Source of the DNA: Cognatishimia coralii
GTDB taxonomy: Bacteria > Pseudomonadota > Alphaproteobacteria > Rhodobacterales > Rhodobacteraceae
Length of the DNA: 64,000 nt
Assembly: GCF_037478305.1 (NCBI RefSeq)
Contig: NZ_JBBGAZ010000003.1
Span: 62,001-126,000, forward strand
Reading direction: 5' to 3'
Positions 42,452 through 51,057 of this stretch are shown here, in pieces. How positions within the stretch are numbered: the first letter of the stretch is position 1; each line of letters starts with the position of its first letter. The notes beneath the pieces are model-generated. The model worked only from the letters and a program-made list of their open reading frames with translations. It ran no database searches and had not been told where the DNA came from. Both the position numbers and the translations under genes were made by a program.

Positions 42452-43057
42452 ATGCGTGCCATCACACCAGCCAAGAAACACCACCACGGAAACCTGCGTC
42501 CCGCCTTGATCAAAGCGGGGCTAGAGCTTTTGGAGGAAGGCGGGATTGACGCGCTTACTTTGCGAAAATGCGCCGCGCGTGCCGGGGTGTCACACGCGGC
42601 TCCAGCGCACCATTTCGACGGGCTCCCCGGGTTGAAACAGGCCATCGCGACCGAGGCTTTTGTCATATTTTCTAATCACTTGCAGGAGGCCATCGATGCG
42701 GGCGAACAATCCGCGCGGGGTCGCCTCAAATCGATCTGTCGCGGGTATCTGCAATTCGGCCTCACCCACCGCGGCCTGCTGAACGTGATCTTTGGCTTTG
42801 ACGGACTCGCGGCCATCGCCAACCCCGAGGGCAAAGACGAGGCCCACGCCTATTTGATCCTACGCAGCGTCTGCGCCCCATTTGTGCCCGCAGGCACCGA
42901 CGAACGCGTGATCGAGGCACAGGTCTGGTCACTGATTCACGGCTTTACTCTGCTGTATATCGCTGGGGAATTCGGATCCCCTCCGCCTGACATCGACATC
43001 GGCCCCTTTGACGAAGTCATGGCGCTCTTGGACCGGATCGGCACCCCTCCCTCTTGA
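42452..43057 (+). CDS. TetR-family regulator with WHG-type ligand domain
   Basis: 201 aa. The N-terminal helix-turn-helix (ALTLRKCAARAGVSHAAPAHHF, in two parts, about 41-62) is preceded by a basic arm KKHHHGNLR. The C-terminal domain contains WSLIHGF, the Trp-x-x-x-His-Gly pattern of the TetR_C WHG subfamily. It probably represses its own gene and the divergent DUF2306 gene through the repeated palindrome between them. Ligand unknown. Confidence 0.87.
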   Translation: MRAITPAKKHHHGNLRPALIKAGLELLEEGGIDALTLRKCAARAGVSHAAPAHHFDGLPGLKQAIATEAFVIFSNHLQEAIDAGEQSARGRLKSICRGYLQFGLTHRGLLNVIFGFDGLAAIANPEGKDEAHAYLILRSVCAPFVPAGTDERVIEAQVWSLIHGFTLLYIAGEFGSPPPDIDIGPFDEVMALLDRIGTPPS

Positions 43058-43113
43058 CCCTGCCCGCTTTTGGCGGCAACTGAGAGCCCAAGTGATCAAA
43101 GGACCCGCATGCC

Positions 43114-43752
43114 ATGCTGACAGCCATCATCGACTATGAAAGCGGCAATCTGCACTCCGCAGAAAAGGCCTTTCAACACATGGCGCAAGAATTGGACGCG
43201 GGCGAAGTCGTGGTAACTTCGGATGCGGGCACCGTCGCGCGCGCCGATCGGATTGTTCTGCCCGGTGACGGCGCGTTTCCGGCCTGTGCCGCAGAGCTGC
43301 GCGGCCACAAAGGCATCTATGACGCAATGGTTGAAGCGGTTGAAGCCAAAGGCCGTCCTTTCTTGGGGATCTGTGTCGGAATGCAGCTGATGGCGACCAC
43401 AGGCCACGAGTATGAAACGACACCGGGTCTAAATTGGGTCGCTGGAGATGTTGAAAAGATCGAACCAAGCGATGCCAGCCTAAAGGTGCCCCACATGGGC
43501 TGGAACAACCTTGTGATAGAACAGGCGCACCCCCTGCTAGACGGTGTCGAAAGTGGCGATCACACCTATTTCGTGCACTCCTATCACTTCAAAACCCACC
43601 GCCCCGAGGACCGTATCGCCTATGTGGACTATGGGCAGGACATCACGGCCATCATCGGGCGCGAGACGATGGTGGGCATGCAGTTCCACCCGGAAAAAAG
43701 CCAGCATGTCGGCCTCAGAATGATCGGGAATTTCCTGACCTGGACGCCTTAG
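43114..43752 (+). CDS. hisH: Imidazole glycerol phosphate synthase, glutaminase subunit HisH
   Basis: 212 aa, class I glutamine amidotransferase. The nucleophile is C87 in GICVGMQLM, and the His-Glu of the triad are in FHPEKS (about 193-195). The oxyanion strand is VLPGDGAFPAC. It feeds ammonia to HisF. It has its own strong terminator. Confidence 0.97.
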   Translation: MLTAIIDYESGNLHSAEKAFQHMAQELDAGEVVVTSDAGTVARADRIVLPGDGAFPACAAELRGHKGIYDAMVEAVEAKGRPFLGICVGMQLMATTGHEYETTPGLNWVAGDVEKIEPSDASLKVPHMGWNNLVIEQAHPLLDGVESGDHTYFVHSYHFKTHRPEDRIAYVDYGQDITAIIGRETMVGMQFHPEKSQHVGLRMIGNFLTWTP

Positions 43753-43763
43753 CAGCAACAAAA

Positions 43764-43788
43764 AAAGAGCGCCTCAAAGGCGCTCTTT
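43764..43788. terminator. Bidirectional intrinsic terminator between hisH and DUF2147 gene
   Basis: AAAGAGCGCC-TCAAA-GGCGCTCTTT, a perfect 10-bp stem with A-run before and T-rich run after. It serves hisH (plus) and the DUF2147 gene (minus). Confidence 0.93.
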
Positions 43789-43809
43789 CTTCTTTGAAAT
43801 CACGTTGAT

Positions 43810-44202
43810 TTAGTTCACACGCTTCCAGGTGCCACCGTCACGGCAGATACCCAGAACGCAGCCAGACACGGACAGGCTGTTGCCGCTGAGAACCATCTTA
43901 GACTTGTAGGTCTTGTCACGGTCAGGCGACCAGATCTTGCCCTTGCCATAATTGCCACCACCCAGGTTCTCCATGTCCCAGATGATCTTCTTGCCGACGT
44001 TTTCGGTCTCAAGGTTGCTGCCATCCGGATTAAAGGACTTCACCAGAGTGCCACAGATCGTGGACCCGCAGTTGGTGACTTCGATGTGGCCATAGTTGCC
44101 ATTGTCATCTTTCGCGGTTTGCCAGGTGCCATGCACCGGATCCGCCAGAGCCATTGTTGCACCAAAAACAGTCGCAGCGGCTGCGATCAGAACATGTTTC
44201 AT
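43810..44202 (-). CDS. Secreted DUF2147 protein
   Basis: 130 aa from MKHVLIAAAATVFG at 44202, with GGGAGGAA upstream; upstream in-frame codons run into the hisA promoter and are not coding. It has a signal peptide (1-20, ending ALA). The mature part is a lipocalin-like small beta barrel typical of DUF2147 (GTWQTAKDDNGNYGHIEV, then GKIWSPDRDKTYKSKM), with Cys pairs CGSTICG and CVLGIC that could form disulfides. Function unknown. Confidence 0.85.
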   Translation of the reverse strand: MKHVLIAAAATVFGATMALADPVHGTWQTAKDDNGNYGHIEVTNCGSTICGTLVKSFNPDGSNLETENVGKKIIWDMENLGGGNYGKGKIWSPDRDKTYKSKMVLSGNSLSVSGCVLGICRDGGTWKRVN

Positions 44203-44356
44203 AGTATTTCCTCCCAATTTTGCGAAAATCATGAGACAGAGACGATTTTCGATCAACCCTGACTTTGGGTCAGGTTGCATTTCACATCCTCGCGTGCGAA
44301 AGCCCCCGTGACCAAAATACAGCAGTTCTCTGCCCTGACAAAACAGGATGCGCGCC

Positions 44357-45079
44357 ATGATCCTTTACCCTGCAATCGACCTCAAAGACGGCAATGCTGT
44401 GCGCCTTTTGCATGGGGATATGGACAAGACGACCGTGTTCAACGAAAACCCCGCCGCCCAGGCGCTCGAGTTCGTCGAAGCTGGCTGTGAGTGGCTGCAC
44501 CTCGTGGACCTCAACGGCGCTTTTGCGGGCGAACCGGTGAACGCAGCGCCGGTAAAAGAGATCCTGTCACAGACCAAAGTCCCCGCCCAACTCGGCGGTG
44601 GCATTCGCGATATGGCGACGATCGAGATGTGGCTGACCCACGGCCTCGCCCGCGTGATCCTTGGTACCGTCGCGGTAGAAAACCCCGACCTCGTCCGCGA
44701 AGCCGCCAAGGCCTTCCCCGGACAAGTTGCTGTCGGCATCGACGCCCGCAACGGTTTTGTCGCCACCAAAGGCTGGGCTGAGGAAACTGACGTGCAGGTC
44801 ACGGATCTCGCGAAATCCTTCGAGGACGCAGGCGTCGCGGCCATCATCTACACCGACATCCTGCGCGATGGCGCGATGAAAGGCCCGAACGTACAATCCA
44901 CTGCCGATCTCGCCAATGCCGTCGACATCCCCGTGATAGCCTCTGGTGGCGTCTCGTCTCTGGACGATCTACGCGCACTGAAATCCTGCGGCGCGCCTCT
45001 GAACGGAGCCATCTCCGGCCGCGCGCTCTATGACGGTGCGATTGACCTCGCCGAGGCCCTCGCCCTACTCAAAGCCTGA
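44357..45079 (+). CDS. hisA: Phosphoribosylformimino-5-aminoimidazole carboxamide ribotide isomerase HisA
   Basis: 240 aa from MILYPAIDLKDG at 44357; an ATG three codons earlier is in frame but not family-like. It is a (beta-alpha)8 barrel with catalytic Asp in AIDLKDG and in YTDILRDG, and phosphate loops GGGIRD and SGGVSSLDD. Histidine step 4. It is followed by the dispersed CTTGCCCC repeat and hisF. Confidence 0.97.
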   Translation: MILYPAIDLKDGNAVRLLHGDMDKTTVFNENPAAQALEFVEAGCEWLHLVDLNGAFAGEPVNAAPVKEILSQTKVPAQLGGGIRDMATIEMWLTHGLARVILGTVAVENPDLVREAAKAFPGQVAVGIDARNGFVATKGWAEETDVQVTDLAKSFEDAGVAAIIYTDILRDGAMKGPNVQSTADLANAVDIPVIASGGVSSLDDLRALKSCGAPLNGAISGRALYDGAIDLAEALALLKA

Positions 45080-45084
45080 TTTCT

Positions 45085-45110
45085 CTTGCCCCAAATATTC
45101 CGGGGGTGAA
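45085..45110 (+). repeat. Copy 2 of the CTTGCCCCAAATA repeat
   Basis: Begins six bases after the hisA stop. The preceding TTTCT is shared with copy 1 after fsa, so the similarity runs from just after the stop codon for about 30 bases. Confidence 0.7.
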
Positions 45111-45173
45111 GGGCACAGCCCGAGGGGGCAGAGGCCCCTTCCCCCAGCCCCAAATCCACGCCATAAGACGCCC

Positions 45174-45971
45174 ATGCTAAAGACCCGCCTCATTCCTTGC
45201 CTTGATGTTGCCGACGGCCGTGTGGTCAAAGGCGTGAACTTCGTCGGCCTGCGCGACGCCGGAGACCCGGTCGAAGCGGCCCGCGCCTATGATGCGCAAG
45301 GCGCTGACGAGATCTGCTTTCTGGACATCCACGCAACCCATGAAAACCGCGGCACCATGTTTGACATGGTCCAGCGTACTGCGGAGCAGTGTTTCGTGCC
45401 TCTGACCGTCGGTGGCGGCGTGCGCAGCAAGGATGACGTCCGTGCGCTATTGCTGGCGGGGGCGGATAAGGTTTCGTTTAATTCGGCAGCCGTGGCGAAC
45501 CCAGATGTGATCGCAGAGTCTGCGGATCAATTCGGCAGCCAGTGCATCGTCTGCGCCATTGACGCGAAAACCGTGGGCCATAACGAGGACGGCACGCCAA
45601 ACAAATGGGGCATCTTCACCCATGGCGGCCGCAAAGAGGCTCTGGATGCTGACGGCAACCTCATCGACGCGGTCGAATTCGCCAAACTCGTGGCTGCCAA
45701 AGGCGCCGGAGAAATCCTTCTGACCTCAATGGACCGCGACGGCACCAAATCGGGCTTTAACCTGCCCCTGACCCGCGCGATCTCGGATGCGGTCAATGTC
45801 CCGGTGATTGCCTCGGGCGGTGTCGGTAATCTGGATCACCTCGTCGAAGGCGTGACCAAAGGGGGGGCAAGTGCCGTGCTCGCGGCCTCGATTTTCCACT
45901 TTGGCGACTATACTGTGGGCGAAGCCAAGGCGCATATGATCGCCAATGGCATTCCAATGAGGCTGACATGA
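45174..45971 (+). CDS. hisF: Imidazole glycerol phosphate synthase cyclase subunit HisF
   Basis: 265 aa from MLKTRLIPCLDVADGR at 45174. The catalytic pair is D11 (PCLDVADG) and the Asp of TSMDRDGTK. Phosphate loops are GGGVRSKDD and SGGVGNLDH. It pairs with HisH. It overlaps hisE by four bases (ATGA). Confidence 0.97.
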   Translation: MLKTRLIPCLDVADGRVVKGVNFVGLRDAGDPVEAARAYDAQGADEICFLDIHATHENRGTMFDMVQRTAEQCFVPLTVGGGVRSKDDVRALLLAGADKVSFNSAAVANPDVIAESADQFGSQCIVCAIDAKTVGHNEDGTPNKWGIFTHGGRKEALDADGNLIDAVEFAKLVAAKGAGEILLTSMDRDGTKSGFNLPLTRAISDAVNVPVIASGGVGNLDHLVEGVTKGGASAVLAASIFHFGDYTVGEAKAHMIANGIPMRLT

Positions 45972-46285
45972 GTACCCTAAACGACCTCGCCGACACCATC
46001 GCCCAGCGCGCCAAAGCCGACCCGGACAGCAGTTGGACAGCGAAGCTTTTGGCCAAAGGCCCCGAGAAATGCGCCGAAAAGTTTGGTGAAGAGGCGGTTG
46101 AGGCCATCATCGAGGCGGTCAAAGACAACCGAGAAGGTTTGATTGCGGAATCCGCCGACGTGCTCTTCCACCTGCTCGTCATGCTGCAATCGCGCGGCGT
46201 GACATTGGAAGACGTGCTTGCAGAGCTCGAAAAACGCCAAGGCACCAGCGGCATCGCGGAAAAAGCCTCGCGCCCAAAATCCTAA
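45968..46285 (+). CDS. hisE: Phosphoribosyl-ATP pyrophosphatase HisE
   Basis: 105 aa, single-domain HisE of the MazG-like fold. The Mg-binding EExxE pattern is present (GEEAVEAIIEA and ADVLFHLLVML). Histidine step 2. It ends the hisA-hisF-hisE run. Confidence 0.96.
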   Translation: MSTLNDLADTIAQRAKADPDSSWTAKLLAKGPEKCAEKFGEEAVEAIIEAVKDNREGLIAESADVLFHLLVMLQSRGVTLEDVLAELEKRQGTSGIAEKASRPKS

Positions 46286-46307
46286 AAACGGCAAAGCCTC
46301 CCCCAAA

Positions 46308-46375
46308 ATCTGTCGCAGATAGAACTAGACAGACCTGCCCATTCCCACGCAGAGTACTAGACAGATCTGTTTAGT
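46308..46375 (+). promoter_or_regulatory. Repeated operator-like elements upstream of the DMGDH/MttB operon
   Basis: ATCTG-TCG-CAGAT (46308-46320) is followed by ACTAGACAGACCTG (46324-46337) and ACTAGACAGATCTGTTTAGT (46356-46375). The last is a 20-base palindrome with a single mismatched pair, and its first 14 bases repeat the previous element (one change) at a distance of 32 bases. Likely binding sites for the TetR protein encoded at the operon's end. The gene start follows with GGGGAGGA. Confidence 0.7.
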
Positions 46376-46421
46376 AACACGCCGCCTGCGGAAAAACGCG
46401 GGCCGTCCGGGGAGGAATGTC

Positions 46422-48827
46422 ATGAAATCTCACTACCGCGCAGTCGTCATCGGTGGAGGCGTCGTCGGCGCATCCGTTCTGTACCATCTCGCGAAATTTG
46501 GCTGGAAAGACGTGTGTTTGATCGAACGCTCGATCCTAACCGCAGGCTCCAGCTGGCACGCGGCAGGCGGCATTCACGCCCTGAACGCAGATCCCAATAT
46601 CGCCGCCCTTCAGGCCTATACCATCGACCTGCTCAGCGAGATTCAGGAAGAATCGGGTCAGGACATCGGCCTGCACATGACGGGCGGTCTCACCATGGCG
46701 GGCACGCCCGACCGTTGGGAATGGCTGCAATCGGCCTATCGCACCTTCCAGTCCATCGGCATCGAAGACGTCCGACTTGTGACCCCGAAAGAAGCAGGCG
46801 AGCTCTGCCCGATCATGTCCACAGACGGCATGCTCGGTGGTATGTGGGCCGACCGCGAGGGCTATGTAGACACCACAGGCACCGTCCACGCCTACGCCAC
46901 CGCCGCCAAGAAACGCGGCGCTGAGGTGATCGAACATAACCGCGTGCTCGAACTCCATCAGGTCGAGGGCGGCTGGAAGGTTGTGACCGAGAAAGGCACG
47001 ATCCACACCGAGCATGTCGTCAACGCGGCGGGCCTTTGGGCAAAGCAAGTGGGCCGCATGGCGGGGATCGAGCTTCCGGTGAGCCCGCTCAACCACCACT
47101 ACCTCGTGTCCGACACAATCCCCGCGCTGGAAAAGCTCGACTTTGAGGTGCCGATGACCGTCGACCTCGAAGGCTTCACCTATATGCGGCAGGACCAAAA
47201 GGGTATCCTGCTGGGCATCTACGAGATCGACCACCAGCACTGGAACATGGACGGCGCGCCTTGGGAATACGGCTTTGAGCTGCAGCAAGAAGACCCAGAT
47301 CGGATCGAGAAAGAGCTGATTCTCGGGTTTGAACGCTATCCGGACCTGCAGAACGTGGGCGTAAAGACTTGGGTCAACGGGGCCTTTACCTTCTCGCCTG
47401 ATGGCAACCCTCTGGTCGGCCCCGTGCGCGGCAAGCCCGGCTATTGGTGTGCTTGCGCTGTGATGGCAGGCTTCCTGCAAGGCGGCGGCGTCGGCAAATC
47501 GCTGGCGGAATGGATGATCCATGGCGAACCCGAGGCCGACGTCTATGGCATGGACGTCGCGCGCTACGGCAAGTTCGCCGAGAACAAACAGTATATCAAA
47601 GAAACCACGGGCCAGTTCTATTCCCGTCGCTTCGTGATGACTTACCCAAACGAGCAGCTTCCTGCGGGTCGGCCTTTGAAAATGGCACCCGCACATTCGG
47701 AAATGAACGAGGCAGGCGCGGTTTGGGGGCAGAGCTGGGACATGGAAGTGCCGCTTTATTTTGCGCCCAAGGGCTTTGAGGAAACCCCGACGCTCAAGCG
47801 CTCTAACGCGTTCGAGCATGTGGCGGCGGAATGTAAGGCCGTGCGTGAATCCGTCGGCCTCTTGGATATCTCGGCGTTTTCGCGGTTTGAGGTCACGGGG
47901 CCGAACGCTGAAGCCTGGCTCGATAAAGTCATGGCCTGCGCCCTGCCCAAACCGGGCCGCGCGAAACTTGCGCCGATGCTGTCAGAGACCGGGCGGCTCA
48001 AGGGCGATCTGACCGTCTTTAACTGGGGCGATGGATCCTGGTGGATCATGGGATCTTACTACCTGCGCGAATGGCACATTCGCTGGTTTGAGGACCACAT
48101 GATGGAAGGCGTCACCGTCCGCGATCTGGGCGAAGAGACCTGCGGCTTCTCGCTCGCGGGGCCAAACTCGCGCAAGGTGATCGAGAAACTGACGGATGGC
48201 CCGATTGGCGACCTGAAATTCATGGGCTGTGGCCAGTTCGACATCGGCATGATCCGCGCGAAAGTGGCGCGGATGTCGGTGGCGGGGGAGCTCGGTTATG
48301 AGATCAACTGCCGCTATGGCGACCACATCACCCTGCGCCGGATGCTGCTTGAGGCAGGTGCGGATCTGGGCATTCGCGAATATGGGTTCAATGCGCTTTT
48401 GTCACTGCGGCTCGAAAAGAGCTTCGGCATCTGGTCTGCGGAATTCACGCAGCTCTACACGGCCGCGCAAACCGGAATGGATCGCTGGATCGCTTGGGAC
48501 AAAGGCGATTTCATCGGACGGGATGCCGCGATTGCGGAGCGCGATGGGAATGGGCCTGCACAGGTCGAGGTGACGCTGGAAATTGACGCTTCGGATGCGG
48601 ATGCTTCTGGCTATGAACCGGTCTGGCAGGACGGCAAGAAAGTCGGCTTTGTCACCTCTGGCGGCTATGGGCACACGGTCGGCAAGTCGCTTGCCATCGC
48701 CATGGTCAACCAAGAGGTCGCAGGCGAAGGCACCGATCTGCAAGTCCACATCGTTGGCGTCGAAAAAGCGGCCAAGGTCATTGCGCCGTCCCCTTACGAC
48801 CCAACCGGCTCTGCAATGAGAGGCTGA
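46422..48827 (+). CDS. FAD-dependent oxidase/demethylase of the dimethylglycine dehydrogenase type (FAD domain plus GcvT domain)
   Basis: 801 aa. The N-terminal DAO-type FAD domain has the Rossmann loop VVIGGGVVGASVLYHLA, and SSWHAAGG carries the His (H46) that binds FAD covalently in DMGDH and sarcosine oxidase relatives. The C-terminal half (about 430-795) is a GcvT/aminomethyltransferase tetrahydrofolate domain (LLDISAFSRFEVTGPNAEAW, in two parts, and GYEINCRYGD). Such enzymes oxidise N-methyl groups and pass C1 units to THF; the exact substrate is not predictable. It sits one base before the MttB-family gene, so a shared methylamine pathway is likely. Confidence 0.85.
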   Translation: MKSHYRAVVIGGGVVGASVLYHLAKFGWKDVCLIERSILTAGSSWHAAGGIHALNADPNIAALQAYTIDLLSEIQEESGQDIGLHMTGGLTMAGTPDRWEWLQSAYRTFQSIGIEDVRLVTPKEAGELCPIMSTDGMLGGMWADREGYVDTTGTVHAYATAAKKRGAEVIEHNRVLELHQVEGGWKVVTEKGTIHTEHVVNAAGLWAKQVGRMAGIELPVSPLNHHYLVSDTIPALEKLDFEVPMTVDLEGFTYMRQDQKGILLGIYEIDHQHWNMDGAPWEYGFELQQEDPDRIEKELILGFERYPDLQNVGVKTWVNGAFTFSPDGNPLVGPVRGKPGYWCACAVMAGFLQGGGVGKSLAEWMIHGEPEADVYGMDVARYGKFAENKQYIKETTGQFYSRRFVMTYPNEQLPAGRPLKMAPAHSEMNEAGAVWGQSWDMEVPLYFAPKGFEETPTLKRSNAFEHVAAECKAVRESVGLLDISAFSRFEVTGPNAEAWLDKVMACALPKPGRAKLAPMLSETGRLKGDLTVFNWGDGSWWIMGSYYLREWHIRWFEDHMMEGVTVRDLGEETCGFSLAGPNSRKVIEKLTDGPIGDLKFMGCGQFDIGMIRAKVARMSVAGELGYEINCRYGDHITLRRMLLEAGADLGIREYGFNALLSLRLEKSFGIWSAEFTQLYTAAQTGMDRWIAWDKGDFIGRDAAIAERDGNGPAQVEVTLEIDASDADASGYEPVWQDGKKVGFVTSGGYGHTVGKSLAIAMVNQEVAGEGTDLQVHIVGVEKAAKVIAPSPYDPTGSAMRG

Positions 48828-48828
48828 T

Positions 48829-50385
48829 ATGACAGAGGCCATACAAGGCCGATCGCGCAGCGGTCGGCGCGGCCGAGGGGGTAAACCCGAGGCCGCCGCC
48901 CCCCTGAGGGAGGTGAACTATCGTCAGCTTAAGAACCCGTTTCCTACAATGGATGTGTTCTCGGCCGACGAGATCGCCAATATGCACGAGACCGCCCTTC
49001 GGACGCTGGAGGAGTTGGGCATCAAGGTGCTTTTGCCCGAGGCTCGCAAGATCTATGCCAAAGGCGGCGCACGCGTCGATGAGAGCACCGAGATGGTCTA
49101 TATCGGCCGCGATATGGTCGAGGCGGCGGTTGCCTCGGCACCCAAGTCGATCAAGGGCATGGCAGGTGCGCGGCATCGCGATATCACGCTGGAGCTGGGG
49201 TCGCTGGTGTTTCAGCCAGGCGCTGGGGCTCCGAATGCGACGGATCTGGAACGTGGGCGCAGGCCGGGATCAGCTCGGGATTACAAGGAATACATCCAGC
49301 TGACCCATCATTTCGATGTATTTCAGATGATCTCACCGCAGGTCGAACCGCAGGATGTGCCGATCCACGAACGGCATTATTTCACGTCGGACATGCAGCT
49401 GACGCTGAGTGACAAGTTCCCGTTTACCTTCTCGCGCGGCACACCGCAGGTGATGGATTGCTTTGAGATGATCCGCGACTTCCGTGGGATCTCTGATGAT
49501 GAATTTCAGGCAAATCCTTGGAATTACACGATCATCAACACCAACAGCCCACGCACCTTGGACATCCCAATGGCGCAGGGGCTGATTGATTTCGCCAAAT
49601 TCGGGCAGATGTCGATTGTCACGCCCTTTACGCTGATGGGGGCGATGGCGCCGATCACAGTGGCGGGGTCGATCACACTCAGCCACGCTGAGGCCTTGGC
49701 GGCGATCACTCTGGTGCAACTTACCAGACCCGGCGCGCCGATTTGTTACGGGACGTTTACCAGCAATGTGGACATGAAGTCCGGCGCACCTGCTTTCGGG
49801 ACACCAAGCCACTTCCAGGCCTCGCTCGCCGCAGGGCAGCTCGCTCGGCACCTTGGCCTACCCTGGCGGTCGGCCGCGGGGTCTGCGAGCAACGTGAATG
49901 ACGTGCAGGCGGCCAATGAGAATCAGATGGGGCTTTGGGGCTGTCTGATGGCAGGGGCCACTGTGGTGATCCACGCGGCGGGCTGGCTTGAGGGTGGGTT
50001 GACGGTGTCCTACGAGAAACTCGTCACAGACGCCGAAGTGCTGAATATGGTGGCTGAGCTTTGCGCGGGCAAGACCGCGACGGCAGACGAGATCGGCTTC
50101 CACAATGCTTTGTCCGAAGTCGATCCGTCAGGCCATTTCTTTGCCTCCAGCCAAACGATGGAGCGCTATAATTCCGAGTTTTATGAACCGGTTGTGCATG
50201 ACTACGCCAATTTCGGCACTTGGACTGAGCGTGGGGCGCAGGACACCAATACCCGCGCTACGGCGGTCTGGAAATCCATCCTCGCGGCGGATAAACGGCC
50301 CGAGGTGGATGAGACCCGTGTGGAAGCTCTGCGCAATTTCATCGAAAAGCGGAAATCAGAGGGCGGTGCCCCGCCCGAAAGTTAA
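48829..50385 (+). CDS. MttB-family (trimethylamine methyltransferase-like) protein without pyrrolysine
   Basis: 518 aa with no internal amber codon, so it is the non-pyrrolysine branch, whose studied member MtgB demethylates glycine betaine. It is a TIM-barrel MttB fold (FSADEIANMHETALRTLEEL, GSITLSHAEALAAITLVQL). A basic Arg/Gly-rich N-terminal tail (RSRSGRRGRGGK) is unusual. Known MtgB-type enzymes pass methyl to a corrinoid protein, and no corrinoid-protein gene is in the window. Many marine Rhodobacteraceae carry such genes beside DMGDH-like genes. Substrate unknown: betaine-like quaternary amines are likely. Confidence 0.85.
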   Translation: MTEAIQGRSRSGRRGRGGKPEAAAPLREVNYRQLKNPFPTMDVFSADEIANMHETALRTLEELGIKVLLPEARKIYAKGGARVDESTEMVYIGRDMVEAAVASAPKSIKGMAGARHRDITLELGSLVFQPGAGAPNATDLERGRRPGSARDYKEYIQLTHHFDVFQMISPQVEPQDVPIHERHYFTSDMQLTLSDKFPFTFSRGTPQVMDCFEMIRDFRGISDDEFQANPWNYTIINTNSPRTLDIPMAQGLIDFAKFGQMSIVTPFTLMGAMAPITVAGSITLSHAEALAAITLVQLTRPGAPICYGTFTSNVDMKSGAPAFGTPSHFQASLAAGQLARHLGLPWRSAAGSASNVNDVQAANENQMGLWGCLMAGATVVIHAAGWLEGGLTVSYEKLVTDAEVLNMVAELCAGKTATADEIGFHNALSEVDPSGHFFASSQTMERYNSEFYEPVVHDYANFGTWTERGAQDTNTRATAVWKSILAADKRPEVDETRVEALRNFIEKRKSEGGAPPES

Positions 50386-50388
50386 CAG

Positions 50389-51057
50389 ATGAGCAAACGC
50401 AAACCCCCTACCCTTGTGCGCGATGATCCCGCGCGTGCACCTCTGGTTGGCAATGTAAAAGTCACCCGCGAAGATTGGCTGAACTTGGCGCGTAATGTGC
50501 TGGTCGATGAGGGCGTGGGCGAAATCAAGATCGCGATCTTGGCCGAGAAGCTCGGTGTTTCACGCTCCAGTTTCTATTGGTATTTTGAGAACCGCCGCGA
50601 CCTTCTGGAAGCGCTTTTACAGGAATGGGAGACCCGCAACACTAAGACTTTGGTCAGCAAATGCGGGCAGCCCTCGCGCACGATCAGCGAAGGGGCCTGC
50701 AACTTTTTCCGCTGTTTTGTAGACACAAGCCAGTTTGATCATGGTTTGGATTTCGCGGTGCGCGAATGGGCACGGCGGGATGTGGCGGTGCGTGCGCGTA
50801 TTGATCTGGCCGATCAAACGCGTCTGCATGCGGTGACGGAGATGTTTCTAAGGCACGGTTACGAGGCCTATGACGCTGAATGCCGCGCGCGGATTCTCTA
50901 TTATATGCAGATCGGCTATCACGCGTTGGATGTGCGCGAGTCTATGGACGTACGTTTCGGTCGCGTTGCGGGGTATCTCAATGGGTTTACCGGGAAGGAC
51001 GCCGACCCAGAGGCGCTCGAGGAGTTTCGCGCCTTTGCAATGGCGCATGCGACCTAG
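50389..51057 (+). CDS. TetR-family regulator of the DMGDH/MttB operon
   Basis: 222 aa, three bases after the MttB-like gene. An N-terminal arm is followed by the helix-turn-helix (IAILAEKLGVSRSSFYWYF, about 45-63). The C-terminal part is a helical ligand domain (FFRCFVDTSQFDHGLDFAVRE in two parts). As the last gene of the operon it probably controls the repeated palindrome at 46324-46375. Its 3' end overlaps the convergent CoA-binding gene by four bases. Confidence 0.88.
   Translation: MSKRKPPTLVRDDPARAPLVGNVKVTREDWLNLARNVLVDEGVGEIKIAILAEKLGVSRSSFYWYFENRRDLLEALLQEWETRNTKTLVSKCGQPSRTISEGACNFFRCFVDTSQFDHGLDFAVREWARRDVAVRARIDLADQTRLHAVTEMFLRHGYEAYDAECRARILYYMQIGYHALDVRESMDVRFGRVAGYLNGFTGKDADPEALEEFRAFAMAHAT

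Noticed and set aside
46536..47819. 427-codon minus-strand frame opposite the DMGDH-like gene
   Set aside because: Same reason: long only because of high GC, with no recognisable domain.
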